Shown here: one piece after another, positions 10,032 through 21,924 of the stretch
Layout of the letters: the number at the start of each line of letters is the position of its first letter
Position numbering within the stretch: the first letter of the stretch is position 1
Assembly: GCA_963693305.1 (NCBI GenBank)
Contig: OY855912.1
Location: 9,465,001-9,529,000 of the forward strand
Direction: 5' to 3'
Origin: Meandrina meandrites
Taxonomy: Eukaryota; Cnidaria; Anthozoa; Scleractinia; Meandrinidae
Length of the DNA: 64,000 nucleotides
Program-made: the position numbers and the translations under genes
Notes under the pieces: model-generated
The model's database searches: none
The model's input: the letters and a program-made list of their open reading frames with translations, nothing else
Told to the model about the DNA's origin: nothing

Positions 10032-11064
10032 ACCTCCAATAAAATATATAATATTTCCTTTGGCTACAATTAAAAATGCTGCCTGGAACCAAAATGATCA
10101 AATGATGATATGAGTTTGATTCGGGCTCGCACTTCGCAATGAAGGAGAGATATTTTTTCTTGATACGGAACACTCTCCCCCGGCCCGCGGGTCGCCCGAT
10201 CGTATTCACATCGTTCAGATACCAAAGCGTACAGTTTATCTTCATTTGTAACAAATATTTGCTGTAAATATCTGTCTTCTTTGTATGGTGTAAATGAAAT
10301 CCAGCTGTTAGAGTATGATAGCTTTCCAGTTCATTTTGGCAGGATTCGATTCATTCAAGGAATGTGGATTAAAATGCAAATATGGGGGGAAATGGCGGAT
10401 TTCTGAGCATGCGCGTGCAAGTTATCCTGGACTTGTCAAGGACTTGTCGCGCCTGGGTTCAGCCCCATTCTCGTCCCCAGAGCCCCCGTTTCTCTTGGTC
10501 ACGTGGTCGTCGAAACGAAGAGCTCTGGTTGCAGCCAATACCGGAATTTAATAGCGCATGTGCAGAAGCTTTCAATACAATTGCTCATGCTCAGAGGTTA
10601 ATCCTGAGGGTGGGGGAAGGGAGAGAGTTTAATTCAATGGCTGACCTTAATCTTCAAGCTATTATACTGACAATCATACTTGTAAGCAGAATCTATTTTC
10701 TTTCGTGAAGACACAGAAAGAAGCAACACCTATTAACAATCGATATTGTACAACGTAATTCTGTAACCATTCATGCCAATACATGATTCATAGCGAAAGT
10801 GTGCACGATAATCTGACACAATTTCAAATTTGCAACATCAAGACCATGCGAAAGACAGAGTGTAGTTTATAGCACAGAACAACATTGTATGGGGGCAGAA
10901 AAAAGAATTTTGAGTTTGGGAGACGTGACAGAGTAGAGTCCTGTTGAATTTCTAAACTTTGTCAGGCTCCCAAGGCTCCAATATTTCACGATATCAACCA
11001 ATAGAAAAATAAAACACGAAGTTTTTCAAACATACCGCCAACAGCAGATTGGTTTGCAACGGAT
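10032..11064. other. Gene-free stretch
   Basis: No splice-bounded exon, RNA gene or transposon end was found. A phrase near 10,455 (TCTCGTCCCCAGAGCC) resembles a dispersed repeat but has no visible boundary. Confidence 0.45.
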
Positions 11065-11267
11065 TTAAAGGGAAACTGTCACCAGTTTCACTTCAAAAAC
11101 CCAAGAGCCTAAAGACATATGGTCTTATGGAAACTACGAATAGTAGTCCAATTTTGCATGAAAGTCTACTGAAGTGATAAACAAGTGATATTATTGTGAT
11201 GCCATTAGGAACTTTAGATCTCAACTTGAAAAAGTCAGGCTGACTTTTTCAAAATTTGTCCCTTGGA
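11065..11267. mobile_element. Truncated copy of the TTAA-flanked MITE family (family copy 1)
   Basis: This starts TTAA then AGGGAAACTGTCACC. It follows 21,548-21,770 through the AACTTGAAAAAGTCAG-G-CTGACTTTTTC hairpin at about 11223-11255 and the phrase TTTGTCCCTTGG. The right terminal repeat is not found downstream, so the copy is broken. Confidence 0.6.
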
Positions 11268-12078
11268 TTGGAAGAACACCTAAAAATTGTTATGGCTCCC
11301 ATCTTTTTTCAACAACAATGCAATTTACGTGTATATCTCCATCTTGATGTGCCAGGTGCATTTCGTCTGCTAGAAGACCTATTCGCCAATTTTAGTACCT
11401 TTTCCCGAAAAGCATTAAAAGAAGATCGAAGACAGATTTTAGCTGATGGTGCTTACTTTTCAAACCTCGCACGGGTCAGCTTCTGCTTCTTTACAACGGC
11501 CACGCATCGATAAAAGTTGCAGTGCGATACATCGATTGCCGTTCGCCATGATTTTTCTAATATGAAACCGTGTTCCAGCTAATTTCCGGTCCGGAAGCGG
11601 GTAAGTCACCTAACCAACGGCTCAGTGTAGATGTCGTTGTGGTTTTTCCCAGGGTAGGGCGAAATGCCGCCGAATCTAGCGAACAAGTTGGGCCTTAAAT
11701 TTTTAGCTCCGAAAGTTTGCATTTTGGTGGTATTCCGTTATTATCGAAACAAATCGGGGTTTTTTTTCCAAAACTAAGAATGCTGCAATGATTTCTTTGA
11801 CATAAAGGCATACCGAGTAGAATTCATTTTATTTTTCGACCTTTCCCGTCGAATGGCTGACCTTTAGTAACACTGGCACGTACTTGCTTCCAAAATTTTA
11901 AAGGAGCTCTGTCACGGGGATTTCGCAGATTTTTGGTCTAAACTGTTCTGAAATTAGTGGTAGGCATTTTAACCCATGAAAATCATTACTATTGAACATC
12001 TAAAGGAAGATTTAACATGTGGATAGAAATCTAACTACTGCTATAAAATATCGACTTTTTGTAGACATGCGGAAATAA
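11268..12078. other. Gene-free stretch with a TIR-like TTAAAGGAGCTCTGTCACG
   Basis: Near 11,897 TTAAAGGAGCTCTGTCACG resembles the outer end of the TTAA MITE family seen at 21,548 but has no partner end nearby. Nothing else is supported. Confidence 0.4.
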
Positions 12079-12368
12079 CTTGAAAAGTTTAGCTAAACTT
12101 TTCAAGTTGTAATCCATTTCCATCGTAGCCATCTGCAGCTACTTTTTGTTAACAGTTTCGGTGCTCTAATATAGCAAAATAAAAATGGAATATTATTTTT
12201 TGGTTTCCTTCGAAACAAATATAAATTTTGGCTTTTCGAAAATCTGTTAAAATCCGTGACAAAGCCCGTTTAAAGATAAAATTCAACTAGATGGGAATAC
12301 CTCCCAAGCGTTTCTAGTCTTTCTTTTGCTCTAAAATCCGTGGGGACGAACGCGAAAGCGAACGAGCG
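12079..12368. repeat. Spacer duplication, copy 2 (partner at 5137-5437)
   Basis: Collinear with 5137-5437, including the palindrome GAAAAGTTTAGCTAAACTTTTC at its start. It differs by small deletions and substitutions. Confidence 0.85.
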
Positions 12369-13608
12369 GGACACTGCTAGGAGCATGTTGTCGAGGGACG
12401 GCACCCAAATAGCGCGAGATCATGAAGCCAACCAAAACCGGTTTTACCGATTGAACAAAAAGCTGGAATGCAGGTTTGAAAATAAAACAAAAAGTAGAGA
12501 CGTCACCCCCATCATCATATTAGTTCAATCTTCTGTAAAATTGATGCAAGAAACTCACCTAGTCTGCAGATGTATTTCGAGATGTTAACGCTGAAAGCTT
12601 CACAAAACAAACTTATTTCGGTAACTTTCTTTGCTTGGCTACCTTGTTAAAACAAAAATAAAACTTAAAACAGCAAGGGGCCGTAGACAACAATGCTGCT
12701 ACCATGGGGTCTACAAGAGATCTAATCAGCTGAGATAATGAAATAACATTACAAACAATGCAGCACGGCTGATACTAAAATAAATAATTTAAAGCACGCT
12801 CTCTTGGACAAAGTTTACTAAATTATTTAATGTCGCATTTCAATTAAGTTCCTCAGAATCTTGTCAAAATCAGGTTGTTTTAGATTTTTAACACATTAGC
12901 TGTTTCTTCATCAAAATCTAAAGAACACAGTGGATGATTTATGAAAGGCAAAAGAAAGTCGATTTCTTAAGAATTTTGAAACAGTTCTCTTCAATTTGAT
13001 AAACAACAGCCATCTATGAGGTGGTTAATAATCATCCCCTGAGGGAGATACTATGTTTATATCAGTGAAAACTTCTGCGCATACTTACCATCATTATGAT
13101 TCTACAATTCCAAAACAAGAAGATATTAAAACCTACAAACACTTCCAAGGTCTAATTTGCTTAAGTACTATACAAACAGTGGAAAAGAGGAACCATCTTA
13201 CGAGTGTTTAAAAACAGCTGCATTGTAAACAATTTTCCAGAAGTGTCTAGCAGTTGTTAAATTGGTCGGCTTGTCGGGTTCAGCGATTTTCAAAGGAGTC
13301 TAGGTTGAGAGTCAAAAGAAAAGGTGAACAAAATAAACCCGGCGTTGTGTTATGACTGTTATGTTATGACTGGCAGACGGAAGACACTGTGATAAATTAA
13401 GTTACTTTAATTAGGCAAATGAATCAGTGTATAAAGCACCTGAGAGCTTGGTAAGGCGCTATTTAACTGAAGTATCTTTAATTCTACCCTTCTCATTGAA
13501 CTCGAAAAATACCATGAATTAAAAAGCACTTGTTTTAAACTGCGCTTTTCAACGGAGTTTAAGCAACAACGACGGCGACACCAACGGTAAGGTCGATTGA
13601 AAACTAAG
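12369..13608. other. Gene-free stretch
   Basis: AT-rich sequence without recognisable coding or repeat structure, ending at the left target duplication of the LINE at 13,609. Confidence 0.45.
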
Positions 13609-13617
13609 AAATCTCGC

Positions 13618-14713
13618 TTTGTCGACTTCGAAATAGCTTTCGACTCTGTACACCGCGAAGGACTGTGGAGAATCATGAAGGTCTATAACATCCCTAACAA
13701 GCTGATAAGGATGGTGAAGATCATGTATGACGACTTTGAGTGTTCTGTACTGGAGGAGGGAGAGCAAACAAGATGGTTTAAGATCACCGCTGGCGTTAAA
13801 CAAGGATGCGTCATGTCAGGCTTCCTGTTCCTGCTTACTGTTGACTGAACAATGCGCAGAACAACAGAAAACCATAGAAATGGCATCAGATGGAATTTCA
13901 CAAGTACACTTGAAGACCTCGACTTTGCTGACGATATAGTCCTAATTTCATCAAAATACGAACACGTACAGAACAAGACCAACCGACTGGTAGATCATGC
14001 AGGAAGAGTGGGACTGAAACTGAATGCTCAAAAATGCAAAGTTAAGAGAATGAATTCACGAAGAGAAGACAAAGTAATGATTGGAAGAGAGGAAGTAGAA
14101 GACGTCGAAGAGTTTGTATATCTGGGTGCGACTGTGACAAAAGAGGGTGGCGGCACGCAAGACATCAAGAAACGTCTAAGTAAGGCGCAAGGAGCATTTT
14201 TCAACTTGAGGAACATCTGGAACACACGGAGCATTGGTCGGAATACAAAAATCAAACTCTTTAAGACCGTCCTTGGTACGACCAGTTCTTTTGTATGGGT
14301 GTGAAGCATGGAAACTAAGAGCTGCTGAGGAGAAGAAACTGGATAGATTTCAGTTCACGTGCCTGAGACGGATTCTAAGAATTTGGTGGCCGCAACGCAT
14401 CCGAAACGACACAATTTCCCAAATAACAGGCGTAAAGAAGATCAGTGATGAAATCCGAAGGAGAAGATGGAATTGGATTGGCCACGTACTCAGAAAGGAG
14501 AGGAATGATAACTGCATGGTGGCAATGGAGTGGCAACCTGAAGGGAAGAGAAAAGTGGGACGACCTAAAACCACATGGAGAAGGACGGTGGAAAAAGAAT
14601 CCAGGCAAAAGAGATGGTCCAGCTGGTCGGAAGTCAGGGGCGCAGCGCAAGACAGGGCTAGTTGCCGAGAGACAGTTACAGCCTTATGCGCCTCATGGCG
14701 TGAAGAGAACTAA
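13618..14713 (+). pseudogene. LINE reverse transcriptase C-terminal half, broken by a stop and a frameshift
   Basis: Frame 1 reads FVDFEIAFDSVHREGLW, then VKQGCVMSGFLF, then LDFADDIVLIS with the catalytic ADD, then EEFVYLGATV. These are reverse transcriptase motifs in their usual order. The frame has an in-frame TGA at 13846-13848 where family members usually have Trp. It shifts by one base near 14,270 into frame 2, which continues with VLLYGCEAWKLR, RRRRWNWIGHVLR and GRPKTTWRRTVEKE before TAA at 14711-14713. The endonuclease and first reverse transcriptase motifs are absent because of 5' truncation. The protein cannot be made from this copy. The clade is not resolved. Confidence 0.85.
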
Positions 14714-14718
14714 CTAAC
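13618..14718 (+). mobile_element. 5'-truncated LINE with 9-bp target-site duplication
   Basis: AAATCTCGC occurs immediately before (13609-13617) and after (14719-14727) the element, a direct target duplication. The element begins in the middle of the reverse transcriptase and ends with a short ACTAACTAAC tail instead of poly(A), as in some LINE clades that end in short tandem repeats. The length is about 1.1 kb. Confidence 0.85.
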
Positions 14719-14727
14719 AAATCTCGC

Positions 14728-15699
14728 CAGAATTTTTTTCATTCAGTTCTTCCCCGCTCGCTCTCCGTCACAGCAAACCTACATATCGAAGACAACGTAA
14801 ATTAGTGATTTATCGCAACCTGTCGGTAGCACGACAAGAACGTCTCTACATGCAGTTCACGGTGGATTCTACTGCTTGTCGCTGCTCATTTTTCAGTGAA
14901 AATAGAGTGGCACGAGGCAGCCCAGGCCAAAGGGCCTTTGATTCAGAATCGTGGGGTTTGCGTTCCCTCGCTCCCCCCCCCCCCCCCTCCCCCTTCCTTT
15001 CTCCCTTTTTCTACGCGACCAATTATTCTTTACCTGGCCTCCCTGGAAAGCCGTTGCACAAGCATTAGCCTTTATTATACATTGTAGTCACTATCTGTTT
15101 TTTTCATTGGCTAAGAGCCAACAGTTAATTCTGGGAATCAGCGCAACCTACAGATTATTCACTTTTCTGTTAGACTAAGATCTCTCTGGTCTGACGGCCT
15201 TTGCAATCATTTGCAAAAGTTCCCAGTGATTTGGATATTTGGACGGTGTGATTTGTTTCCAACGAACGGAAATGTTTACTTGCCAGAATGACAAGGGTGG
15301 CGAGGCTTACTAACCAAGTTCTGAAATGCTATATTCCTATAAAACCGAGCTTCTCGACCAATCAAAATGTCCCATTCACCTCTGGAAATTAGACCAACTA
15401 GAGATAGTTATTCGATGAGCGCGCGTTGGATATGACATGGTAGATAGCCAACGAGGTGCATAGAACCGCGTTGGCTATAACTTTCTCATATCCAATAAGC
15501 GCGAGTGGAATAATTGTTTTATTTATTTAAAACGCCCGATAGAGCCCAAACAATTGCTACAATTGGCCTGTAAACCAATCAAAACCTCAGGAATTGGAAT
15601 ATACCATGGCTAGTTTTAATAAAGTACAATGTATCAGGGTGTTGATCACGGATTACTGTTCTGCTAGCCCCAAGAAAAGTTAGTCTTCACGAAATTAGA
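14728..15699. other. Gene-free stretch with C run and one dispersed repeat
   Basis: There is a C run at about 14970-14986. A segment at about 15061-15150 (TCACTATCTGTTTTTTTCAT and onward) recurs at about 18630-18715. No gene is seen. It borders the 3' end of PLAC8 gene B. Confidence 0.5.
15061..15150. repeat. Dispersed repeat, copy 1 (partner at 18630-18715)
   Basis: The shared phrases TAGTCACTATCTGTT, CATTGGCTAAGAGCC and CTGGGAATCAG occur in the same order and orientation in both places, one on each side of PLAC8 gene B. Confidence 0.65.
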
Positions 15700-18036
15700 T
15701 CACACAATCCGATTCTGGTAGGAACGCCTCATTTCAATGTGGTCCAGCTCACGAGCCAGCTGGCACAACACACAAACTCCGCAGCACTGCGCCAAACAGT
15801 AATCATTGCACAAGGAACCCTGGAAATTAACAAACAAAAAAAAGGTGAACTCCGGTGCTACCGCTCCGGGGCTCTGGGGACTACGGAGTACACGGTGTTC
15901 CCTGCTTGGTCAGCGTACACTCGCGTCTCCTCATCAATAAATACGCAAAGGTGTCAAAACTGATTACCAGGCGTTTTAGTTTAGTTTTGATTGGTTGGAG
16001 AAGTTAAGGGGATAATTCCATTTTCGCAGACGCCTAAGCCAGAAACGGTCATAAGTTTGTCCCATGTTTTGCATGAGAATTCCAAAACAATTTATTTAAG
16101 GAGGCTCACAACGGTTTCCAGCACTTTCCAGCTCTTAAACTTTGATGGGTAACTACTACAAATCTTTATCAGTTGCAGCTACAATAATAATATCAAACAA
16201 ATCTCCAATCCTTGCTGAACAAATTGTGGTCATTTTCATGACGTAATTTGTTACCATAGCAACAGTTTAACGTGTTAAAAACACCCTTAATTTTTCCTTT
16301 AAGTGCTTATAACTCAAAAACGAGTCCGGTGATCCCCATTTTTTATTATTGAATAATGATCAGCATGTTAAGACACAACTTTCTGCAAAGTTAAAAAAAT
16401 TTCTCCGGAGCGGTTTTAGATCCACCTTAAATTTCTGGAAAGGGTATTTTTAACACGTTAAACTGTTGCTATGGTAACCAATGACGTCATGAAAATGACC
16501 AAAATTTGTTCAGCAAGGATTGGAGATTTGTTTGGTATCATTATTGTAGCTGCAACTGATAAAAATTTGTAGTACTGACCCATCAAAGTTTAAGAGCTGG
16601 AAAGTGCTGGAAACCGTTGTGAGCCTCCTTAAAGAAACAATTAATTTATTTAAACAAAACAATTAATTTGAAGCCTGTTCGAAGAACACATTGTTCCTTA
16701 ACTAGTTCCAGTAAAGTTGCTGCTCTCAAAGCATTCCGTTTTAATAGTGTGTTTCCATAAATGGTGAAAGAATACTTGGCCACGCAGGCCCTCATTGAAT
16801 CTAAAGTTTTCACACCGCACCTATTATTGTTATTGTTCGTTCCAGGGACAAACTTAGTCTAATTCTGACATACCGACCGAGAGAGGGCCAGAACGAGACT
16901 AGGGACGAACTATGAAGCTAGTTAATTGACGTTGAGGTGGGTATAGGCCTACCTGAATTTTTTCCTGCATTCTGAGTTTGATCCTAAGTGCAACAATTGG
17001 AGGAGCATATGTGCAAGCGGCCCACAAACAAGCCACCGACTGAGTTAGACCCAGACAATAGGTTACGGTTCGTGGAGACAATATGGCCAACCCACAAGCC
17101 AGTGCAATGGCAAGAGCTGCAGGCCAAGAACTGTCAAGGCAACAACATTCACCCATTCTCGAGGACACAACACACTGCAAAATGCATGGACACCAGCATC
17201 CCAAGCAAACTGAAATTAAACAAAATTAATCATAAGCATATCGTTTTTAATAGCATATCCTTTCAGGCTGTAACAATTTGGTGCAAGGGCAAAATGAATA
17301 CTGAAGTTACGTTAACAAGTAAATATAATAATAAATAAATCACTTTATTTAAGTGTCAAAGGAAATAAAACGAGCAAGGAGAGACAAAAGGACTTACAAA
17401 ACTAACCACAACCATCGCAAGTAACCAATATTGAGCAATTGAACTGAAAACATGTCATCATTGCTAAGCTGGAGAAAGCTCGTACGCCAAGTCACAGCTA
17501 ATGACTGCGCTGCTTTTGGACAGAGGTCTTTCAACCAGCCGTAAATCTCAGTAACGCAAAACCAAGGTAAACACCGATGAAATGATTTTGAAGCTCATTA
17601 CCATCTTGTACTCAGTTCAATTATTGCACTTACAAGATTCACAGTCCTCAAAGCATCCACACAGATCAGTGCTCCAGTCACGCATTCCTTCTTGTAACAC
17701 CAGTGGAGTAGGCTGAGTCACGATAACAGTTGTATTAGTGGTTTGCTGAAATCCCGCTGGTTGAGCCATCACTGGCTGAGCCGGGGGGTGCCGTGGCTGA
17801 GCCGGCGGGTACCCTGGTTGGGCCATCACTGGCTGAGCCGGCGGGTTTCCTGGTTGAGCCATCACTGGCTGAGCGGACGGGTTCCCTGGTTGGGTTATCA
17901 CTGGCTGAGCGGGCGGATACTCTGCCTGGTCCAAGGGATACCGAGCTACCTCCCGGTCAGGGATGCCAGGAGGGGGTTCTCCCTCTTCTGGATGCTCTTG
18001 CAATTTGGTATATCTCAAAGTAGGTATTTGAGACAT
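15700..18036 (-). CDS. PLAC8-family cysteine-rich protein, gene B (3 exons, 259 aa) with enlarged exon 2
   Basis: The exons are 18036-17634, 17209-16953 and 15819-15700, all GT-AG. A likely 5' UTR splice acceptor (TCTTTTTCAG) lies about 30 bases upstream of the ATG. Residues 1-105 are proline-rich with 12-residue repeats (PAQPVMAQPGNP). The PLAC8 domain follows, with RDWSTDLCGCFEDCES, CWCPCILQC, SSRMGECCC and, in exon 3, GSLCNDYCLAQCCG...QLARELDH. Exon 2 is 257 nt against 140 nt in genes A and C. The extra 117 nt are in frame, open and rich in A, L and C codons, and they replace the usual CCCPGALLG segment; no in-frame GT-AG intron explains them. The C-terminus is also longer (RRSYQNRIV). The insertion may alter or destroy function. 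Intron 2 carries a TTAA-flanked MITE. Confidence 0.85.
16100..16628. mobile_element. 529-bp TTAA-flanked MITE with very long terminal inverted repeats
   Basis: TTAA at 16096-16099 and at 16629-16632 flanks arms that begin GGAGGCTCACAACGGTTTCC and extend about 240 bp inward on each side with few differences (for example AACACGTTAAACTGTTGCTA on both). A TTAA target duplication suggests a piggyBac-type mobiliser. The element has no ORF and lies in intron 2 of PLAC8 gene B. Confidence 0.85.
17756..17930 (-). repeat. 36-bp coding tandem repeat in PLAC8 gene B exon 1
   Basis: The phrase GCCATCACTGGCTGAGC recurs at about 17,766, 17,822 and 17,858, with a variant at 17,894; the later spacings are 36 bp. 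It encodes QPVMAQPG-type repeats. Gene C has a single such unit, so repeat number differs between paralogs. Confidence 0.75.
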
Positions 18037-18629
18037 TTTTAAAGAATGCTCGGCTAAATCTGAAAAAGACGAAGAGGTTACAAAAATGTCAGTAAAGATA
18101 CTTTAGGTCAAGGAGAATTTTTTATAAAAAGAAAAAAAAAACGAAACACACATACACACCGATCCTTTCCTTTTTTAAGTTTAAGAGCTGATGAAATATC
18201 CATTACAGCATTTTGGAACCAGTCGACGTAGACATTTGATCGTTTTCGCCAATCAATAAACTTTATCTATGTTTAATCAGTTTAGAGCTCCTTGTCAAAA
18301 CACTGAACTCCCACAATGCTTTCCGGCCAGCAGTTGTGTGTTAAAAAACAAATACGAGAAAAAATGATAACTTTAACTTTGGTTAAACGATAAACTGAGG
18401 GTTGAGTAATTTTCTTTCCAAATATTGCCTAAATCCCATTTTCCAGCCTATTTTTTGCCCAAAATAAACCCAGTTCCATTTCCATTTTTTTGCTTGTTAT
18501 TCCCAGTCCAGCAGATCTAACTTAGTCTGGTGAACACCGCCATGAAGTTTTAACCTCTTCCGATTAATTTTTATGCTTTATTATCTCAAATTATCGGCTC
18601 ACCATGAATTCCCAGTCTCAACAATACAA

Positions 18630-18715
18630 TAATAGTTTTTATTACACATTTTAGTCACTATCTGTTCCCTCATTGGCTAAGAGCCCACAGTTATTTCTGG
18701 GAATCAGTGCAAAAA
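18630..18715. repeat. Dispersed repeat, copy 2 (partner at 15061-15150)
   Basis: Collinear with 15061-15150 at roughly four bases in five. Confidence 0.65.
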
Positions 18716-19851
18716 GTTACGGGTGGCGAGTGGCACTGATCTTGCACACAGCGTAGACAAAACATGGCTCGCCGATTAGCTTCTGCAACAATGCGTTTGT
18801 TATTGTTTTCTTTAAAGCAATGTATAGTAAAACAATCATTAGATTCGGTTTTTTTGTTGGCTTCGGCTGATAACACTTGCCTCGACCTTGATTTCTCCGG
18901 ATATCACACAAATCTCAACCAATAATTGTTTAGTATTTCACGCAGAACTGATATTTACAATGTTTTTTACCTCCCGCAACTAGCGTAGCTATTCGAGGAG
19001 GGAGGTGAAGAAGAAAATAAGATCTAGTAAAGTCTTAGTAATAAGAATGGTAATAGCAGATAAAAATAGTAAATAAATAACAATAATGGCCGGTGAATAT
19101 AAATAGAAATTAAGCAAAAGATTTTAAGTAGTCAGTGATTCAATTTATTTCAACATAGTCGTCCTCGGCTAAAAGTAAATCAAACATGCAGGTACGACTT
19201 GTTTTCCGGAAAAAATGTCTTGTCACGTAAGGCCGGAGCAATATTATTCCAGACTAAAGTTCCGAAGCAAGAAAAGGAATGCTTTTGAATTTCGAGCTTA
19301 ACATCTTCTTTTAAAGTAACTACAGTTTGGATTGTTATTCAATAAACTCTTCAAGCGAAATGATATGAACTGACTACATAAAGCTCGAACGGTTCCTAAA
19401 ACTTATTTGGAAATTCAAGTAATAAGACCTTGTTCTGTACTTCAAGTTTCTTTGCGAAAAATTTATGTCGTGTGGGTAGAAAAATACTTCCATTTTTCTT
19501 CGTTCGAGAAGAGGCCAGGTGACACTTTCGTCTACTTTTTCTGATATAAGTGATTCCATGTCATTAAAGACTGCCGTGACTTATCAATTCGAATTGAAAT
19601 AGACTTTTTATTAATCATTCATTAACTATTCATGAGGGTGCAAACCAATCCCAGAACAGTATTCAGATCACATGTACACAAATGTAAACACCAGTTCCAA
19701 TCAAACAATAGAGTTAACTTTTGATACAAACTCCTGCTCAGCTAATTGGTATTCATTAACTTTTGGCATAGATCTCTACCGAATCGCATAACAATACTTT
19801 GCATTCAATTTGTTGTTTTCATTTTATAAGAAGAATAAAATATTCGCGTCC

Positions 19852-19905
19852 GATCTGTATGGCCGTTTACAATGGCTCGCCTATCGGCTCGCCATTGTAA
19901 ACGCT

Positions 19906-19915
<10 letters not shown>
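19852..19915. repeat. Inverted repeat hairpin, arms about 25 bp
   Basis: The left arm GATCTGTATGGCCGTTTACA continuing into ATGGC pairs with GCCATTGTAAACGCTCATAC continuing into AGATC. There is one 2-base mismatch and a loop of about 14 bases. Confidence 0.75.
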
Positions 19916-19939
<24 letters not shown>

Positions 19940-21547
19940 CTATAGAGGGGGCACGAGGGGGTAAAATTGGTAGCGGGATTCATCTGGATCTATTTTGTTT
20001 TTCGCTTGAAAAACGGGATTTGGGTCACCGGCGAAAAGGGCGAAAAATTTTCAAAGAGACAACGGATTTTGGTTTTTGCTGGGCTAAGAATGGATCCGCT
20101 TTCTTGAGAAGGACGGAGTCTTCCATTGAAGACCTGATGAACCTTAAAAAGTCCTCCTATTAAAGATCCATGACTCTATGGCTGAACGGTAAAGTCCTTT
20201 TATCTGATTTTACCTGAAGGTAGTCTGAAATTAAACGAATAAAAGCCGACAAACAACAAAGAAGCTGTTTCAAGAACTATCTTATTATGGTGCTGATTTA
20301 GCCAATACACATGGTCGGTTCAGTAATTGATTTAATACTTTCTCCACTTACTTCCAAGAACAATTTAATACATTATCTAGCCTTTCAGCATGACGTTTGT
20401 TTTCCCCGCGAGCGGCAAACATTCAACTTCTGCCGTCAGCTGTTTGTCGTTTCTACGCGGAAATGAGTAGGTTTGTGTTGGTTTTGAGTAGGTTTTTCCC
20501 AATTTTTCTGAGGGATTTATTTTTAGAATTCAATAAAAAGGTAACAAAATGAAAGGCAACCTAGCGTTTGCCGTATAACGTCATGCTTAAATCTCTCTAT
20601 TAATCCTGACATTAATGCTGTGAATCAACACATCCGCTGTCGCTATAATTCGCCAAATAGCTTTCAGAATCTTAAAATTTCCGTGGTCTTGGAAGCTCCT
20701 TTAGCTTGCCGTCGGTAGCGACAAAAATTAACTGTTCTAGCCTTCGGTTTAAAATCTCAAATGATGAGTTGCTTGAAAACTAAAACGCTTTCAATCGATC
20801 GGGACTCATATACCAGACGGTAGATAAGCAGACACTGGCATTAGCTCTAAGTTTGTTTAGGCGATATGATTAAGGAGCGGAATACGATTCTAAACTTAAA
20901 TACAATCTTGGCTTACCTTCTGATCGATGACGGTATCTACAAACGGTATACGCAAAAATCGGGTTTTCGTTTGAAGAAGCAATTTACGAGACCACTAGAG
21001 CTGCTGTCGAATATCGACAAACGGTACGCAAATATGAATTTTTCCTTTCTAACGAGGAAATAGAATGGGGTCCAGTGTGAACCACGCATCCGTCTGTATT
21101 GGCTACCTAGAGGGCCTGAGATTTAGCTTGAATTTTGGCTCCAGGATCATTACGAATGAGACTCAATAAAAGGCAAGTGAGTTCTTGATTGGTTCTGCCG
21201 AAAACACCTAAGCACAATGCACTTACGGTTGCTGGTTCTTTTCCGTGCTCTATCTTGGCGTGAGTGTTAGCGCTGGGCAAATCAGACCTGGCTCAGAAGA
21301 GACATTTTATTCAATGAAAATATTGCCTGCAGCTCTGAGAATAATTGGTATCCGTGTTTTAAAACAACGAAAGTGTTTTCATTGTTATTTTCAGATATGA
21401 GGGACGAAGCTATTGTTTGTAATAAAGGTTTGTCCGTTTGACAACAAGAACAACCTACGTTTATTTGTACTGCACTATTACATGACAGTTGGGTGACCAA
21501 CATTTATTAATTTAAATATACACAGGCCAGAAAAAGGCATTAATTAA

Positions 21548-21924
21548 AGGGACACTGTCACGAGCATAACTTCGAAGATTCAACAGCCCAAAAACATGTT
21601 TACACCATTGGAAACCTATTAACAGTGTTCAAGTTTTCTTAAAATTACTATGCCAGTGTACTGAAGCTAAGTGTAGAGTGATATCACCGTGATACCATCG
21701 GGAGCATTTGATCTCAACTTAAAAAAGTCAGCCTGACTTTTTCAAGTTCTGTCCTTGTGGTTTGGAAAAATTTGATGAAACCACAGTCACCCTCTCCTTT
21801 AAACAATTTATTAGATATCTTTCCCTTTACGTTCTAGGAGTACTTCCTGCATAGCTGAAAGTACTTAGTGGTAATTTTGGAGCCGTTTTAAAAAAAGCCA
21901 AACAATGTCCGTGACACTGTCCCT
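21548..21924. mobile_element. 377-bp TTAA-flanked MITE (family copy 2, intact)
   Basis: TTAA at 21544-21547 and 21925-21928 flanks ends AGGGACACTGTCACG and CGTGACA.TGTCCCT-type inverted repeats. A central hairpin AAAAAGTCAG-C-CTGACTTTTT lies at about 21716-21748. There is no ORF. The related segmental copy at 26,580-27,450 lacks it, giving an approximate empty site. Confidence 0.8.

Larger units (their letters stand above)
18037..20739. other. Gene-free spacer upstream of PLAC8 gene B
   Basis: This spacer contains the dispersed repeat at 18630-18715 and a perfect-armed hairpin at 19852-19915. The likely promoter and 5' UTR intron of gene B lie in its first part. Other open frames have no supporting features. 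Confidence 0.45.

Noticed and set aside
17743..18042. Plus-strand frame with WLSHHWLSRR repeats
   Set aside because: It is the antisense shadow of the proline-rich coding repeat in PLAC8 gene B.
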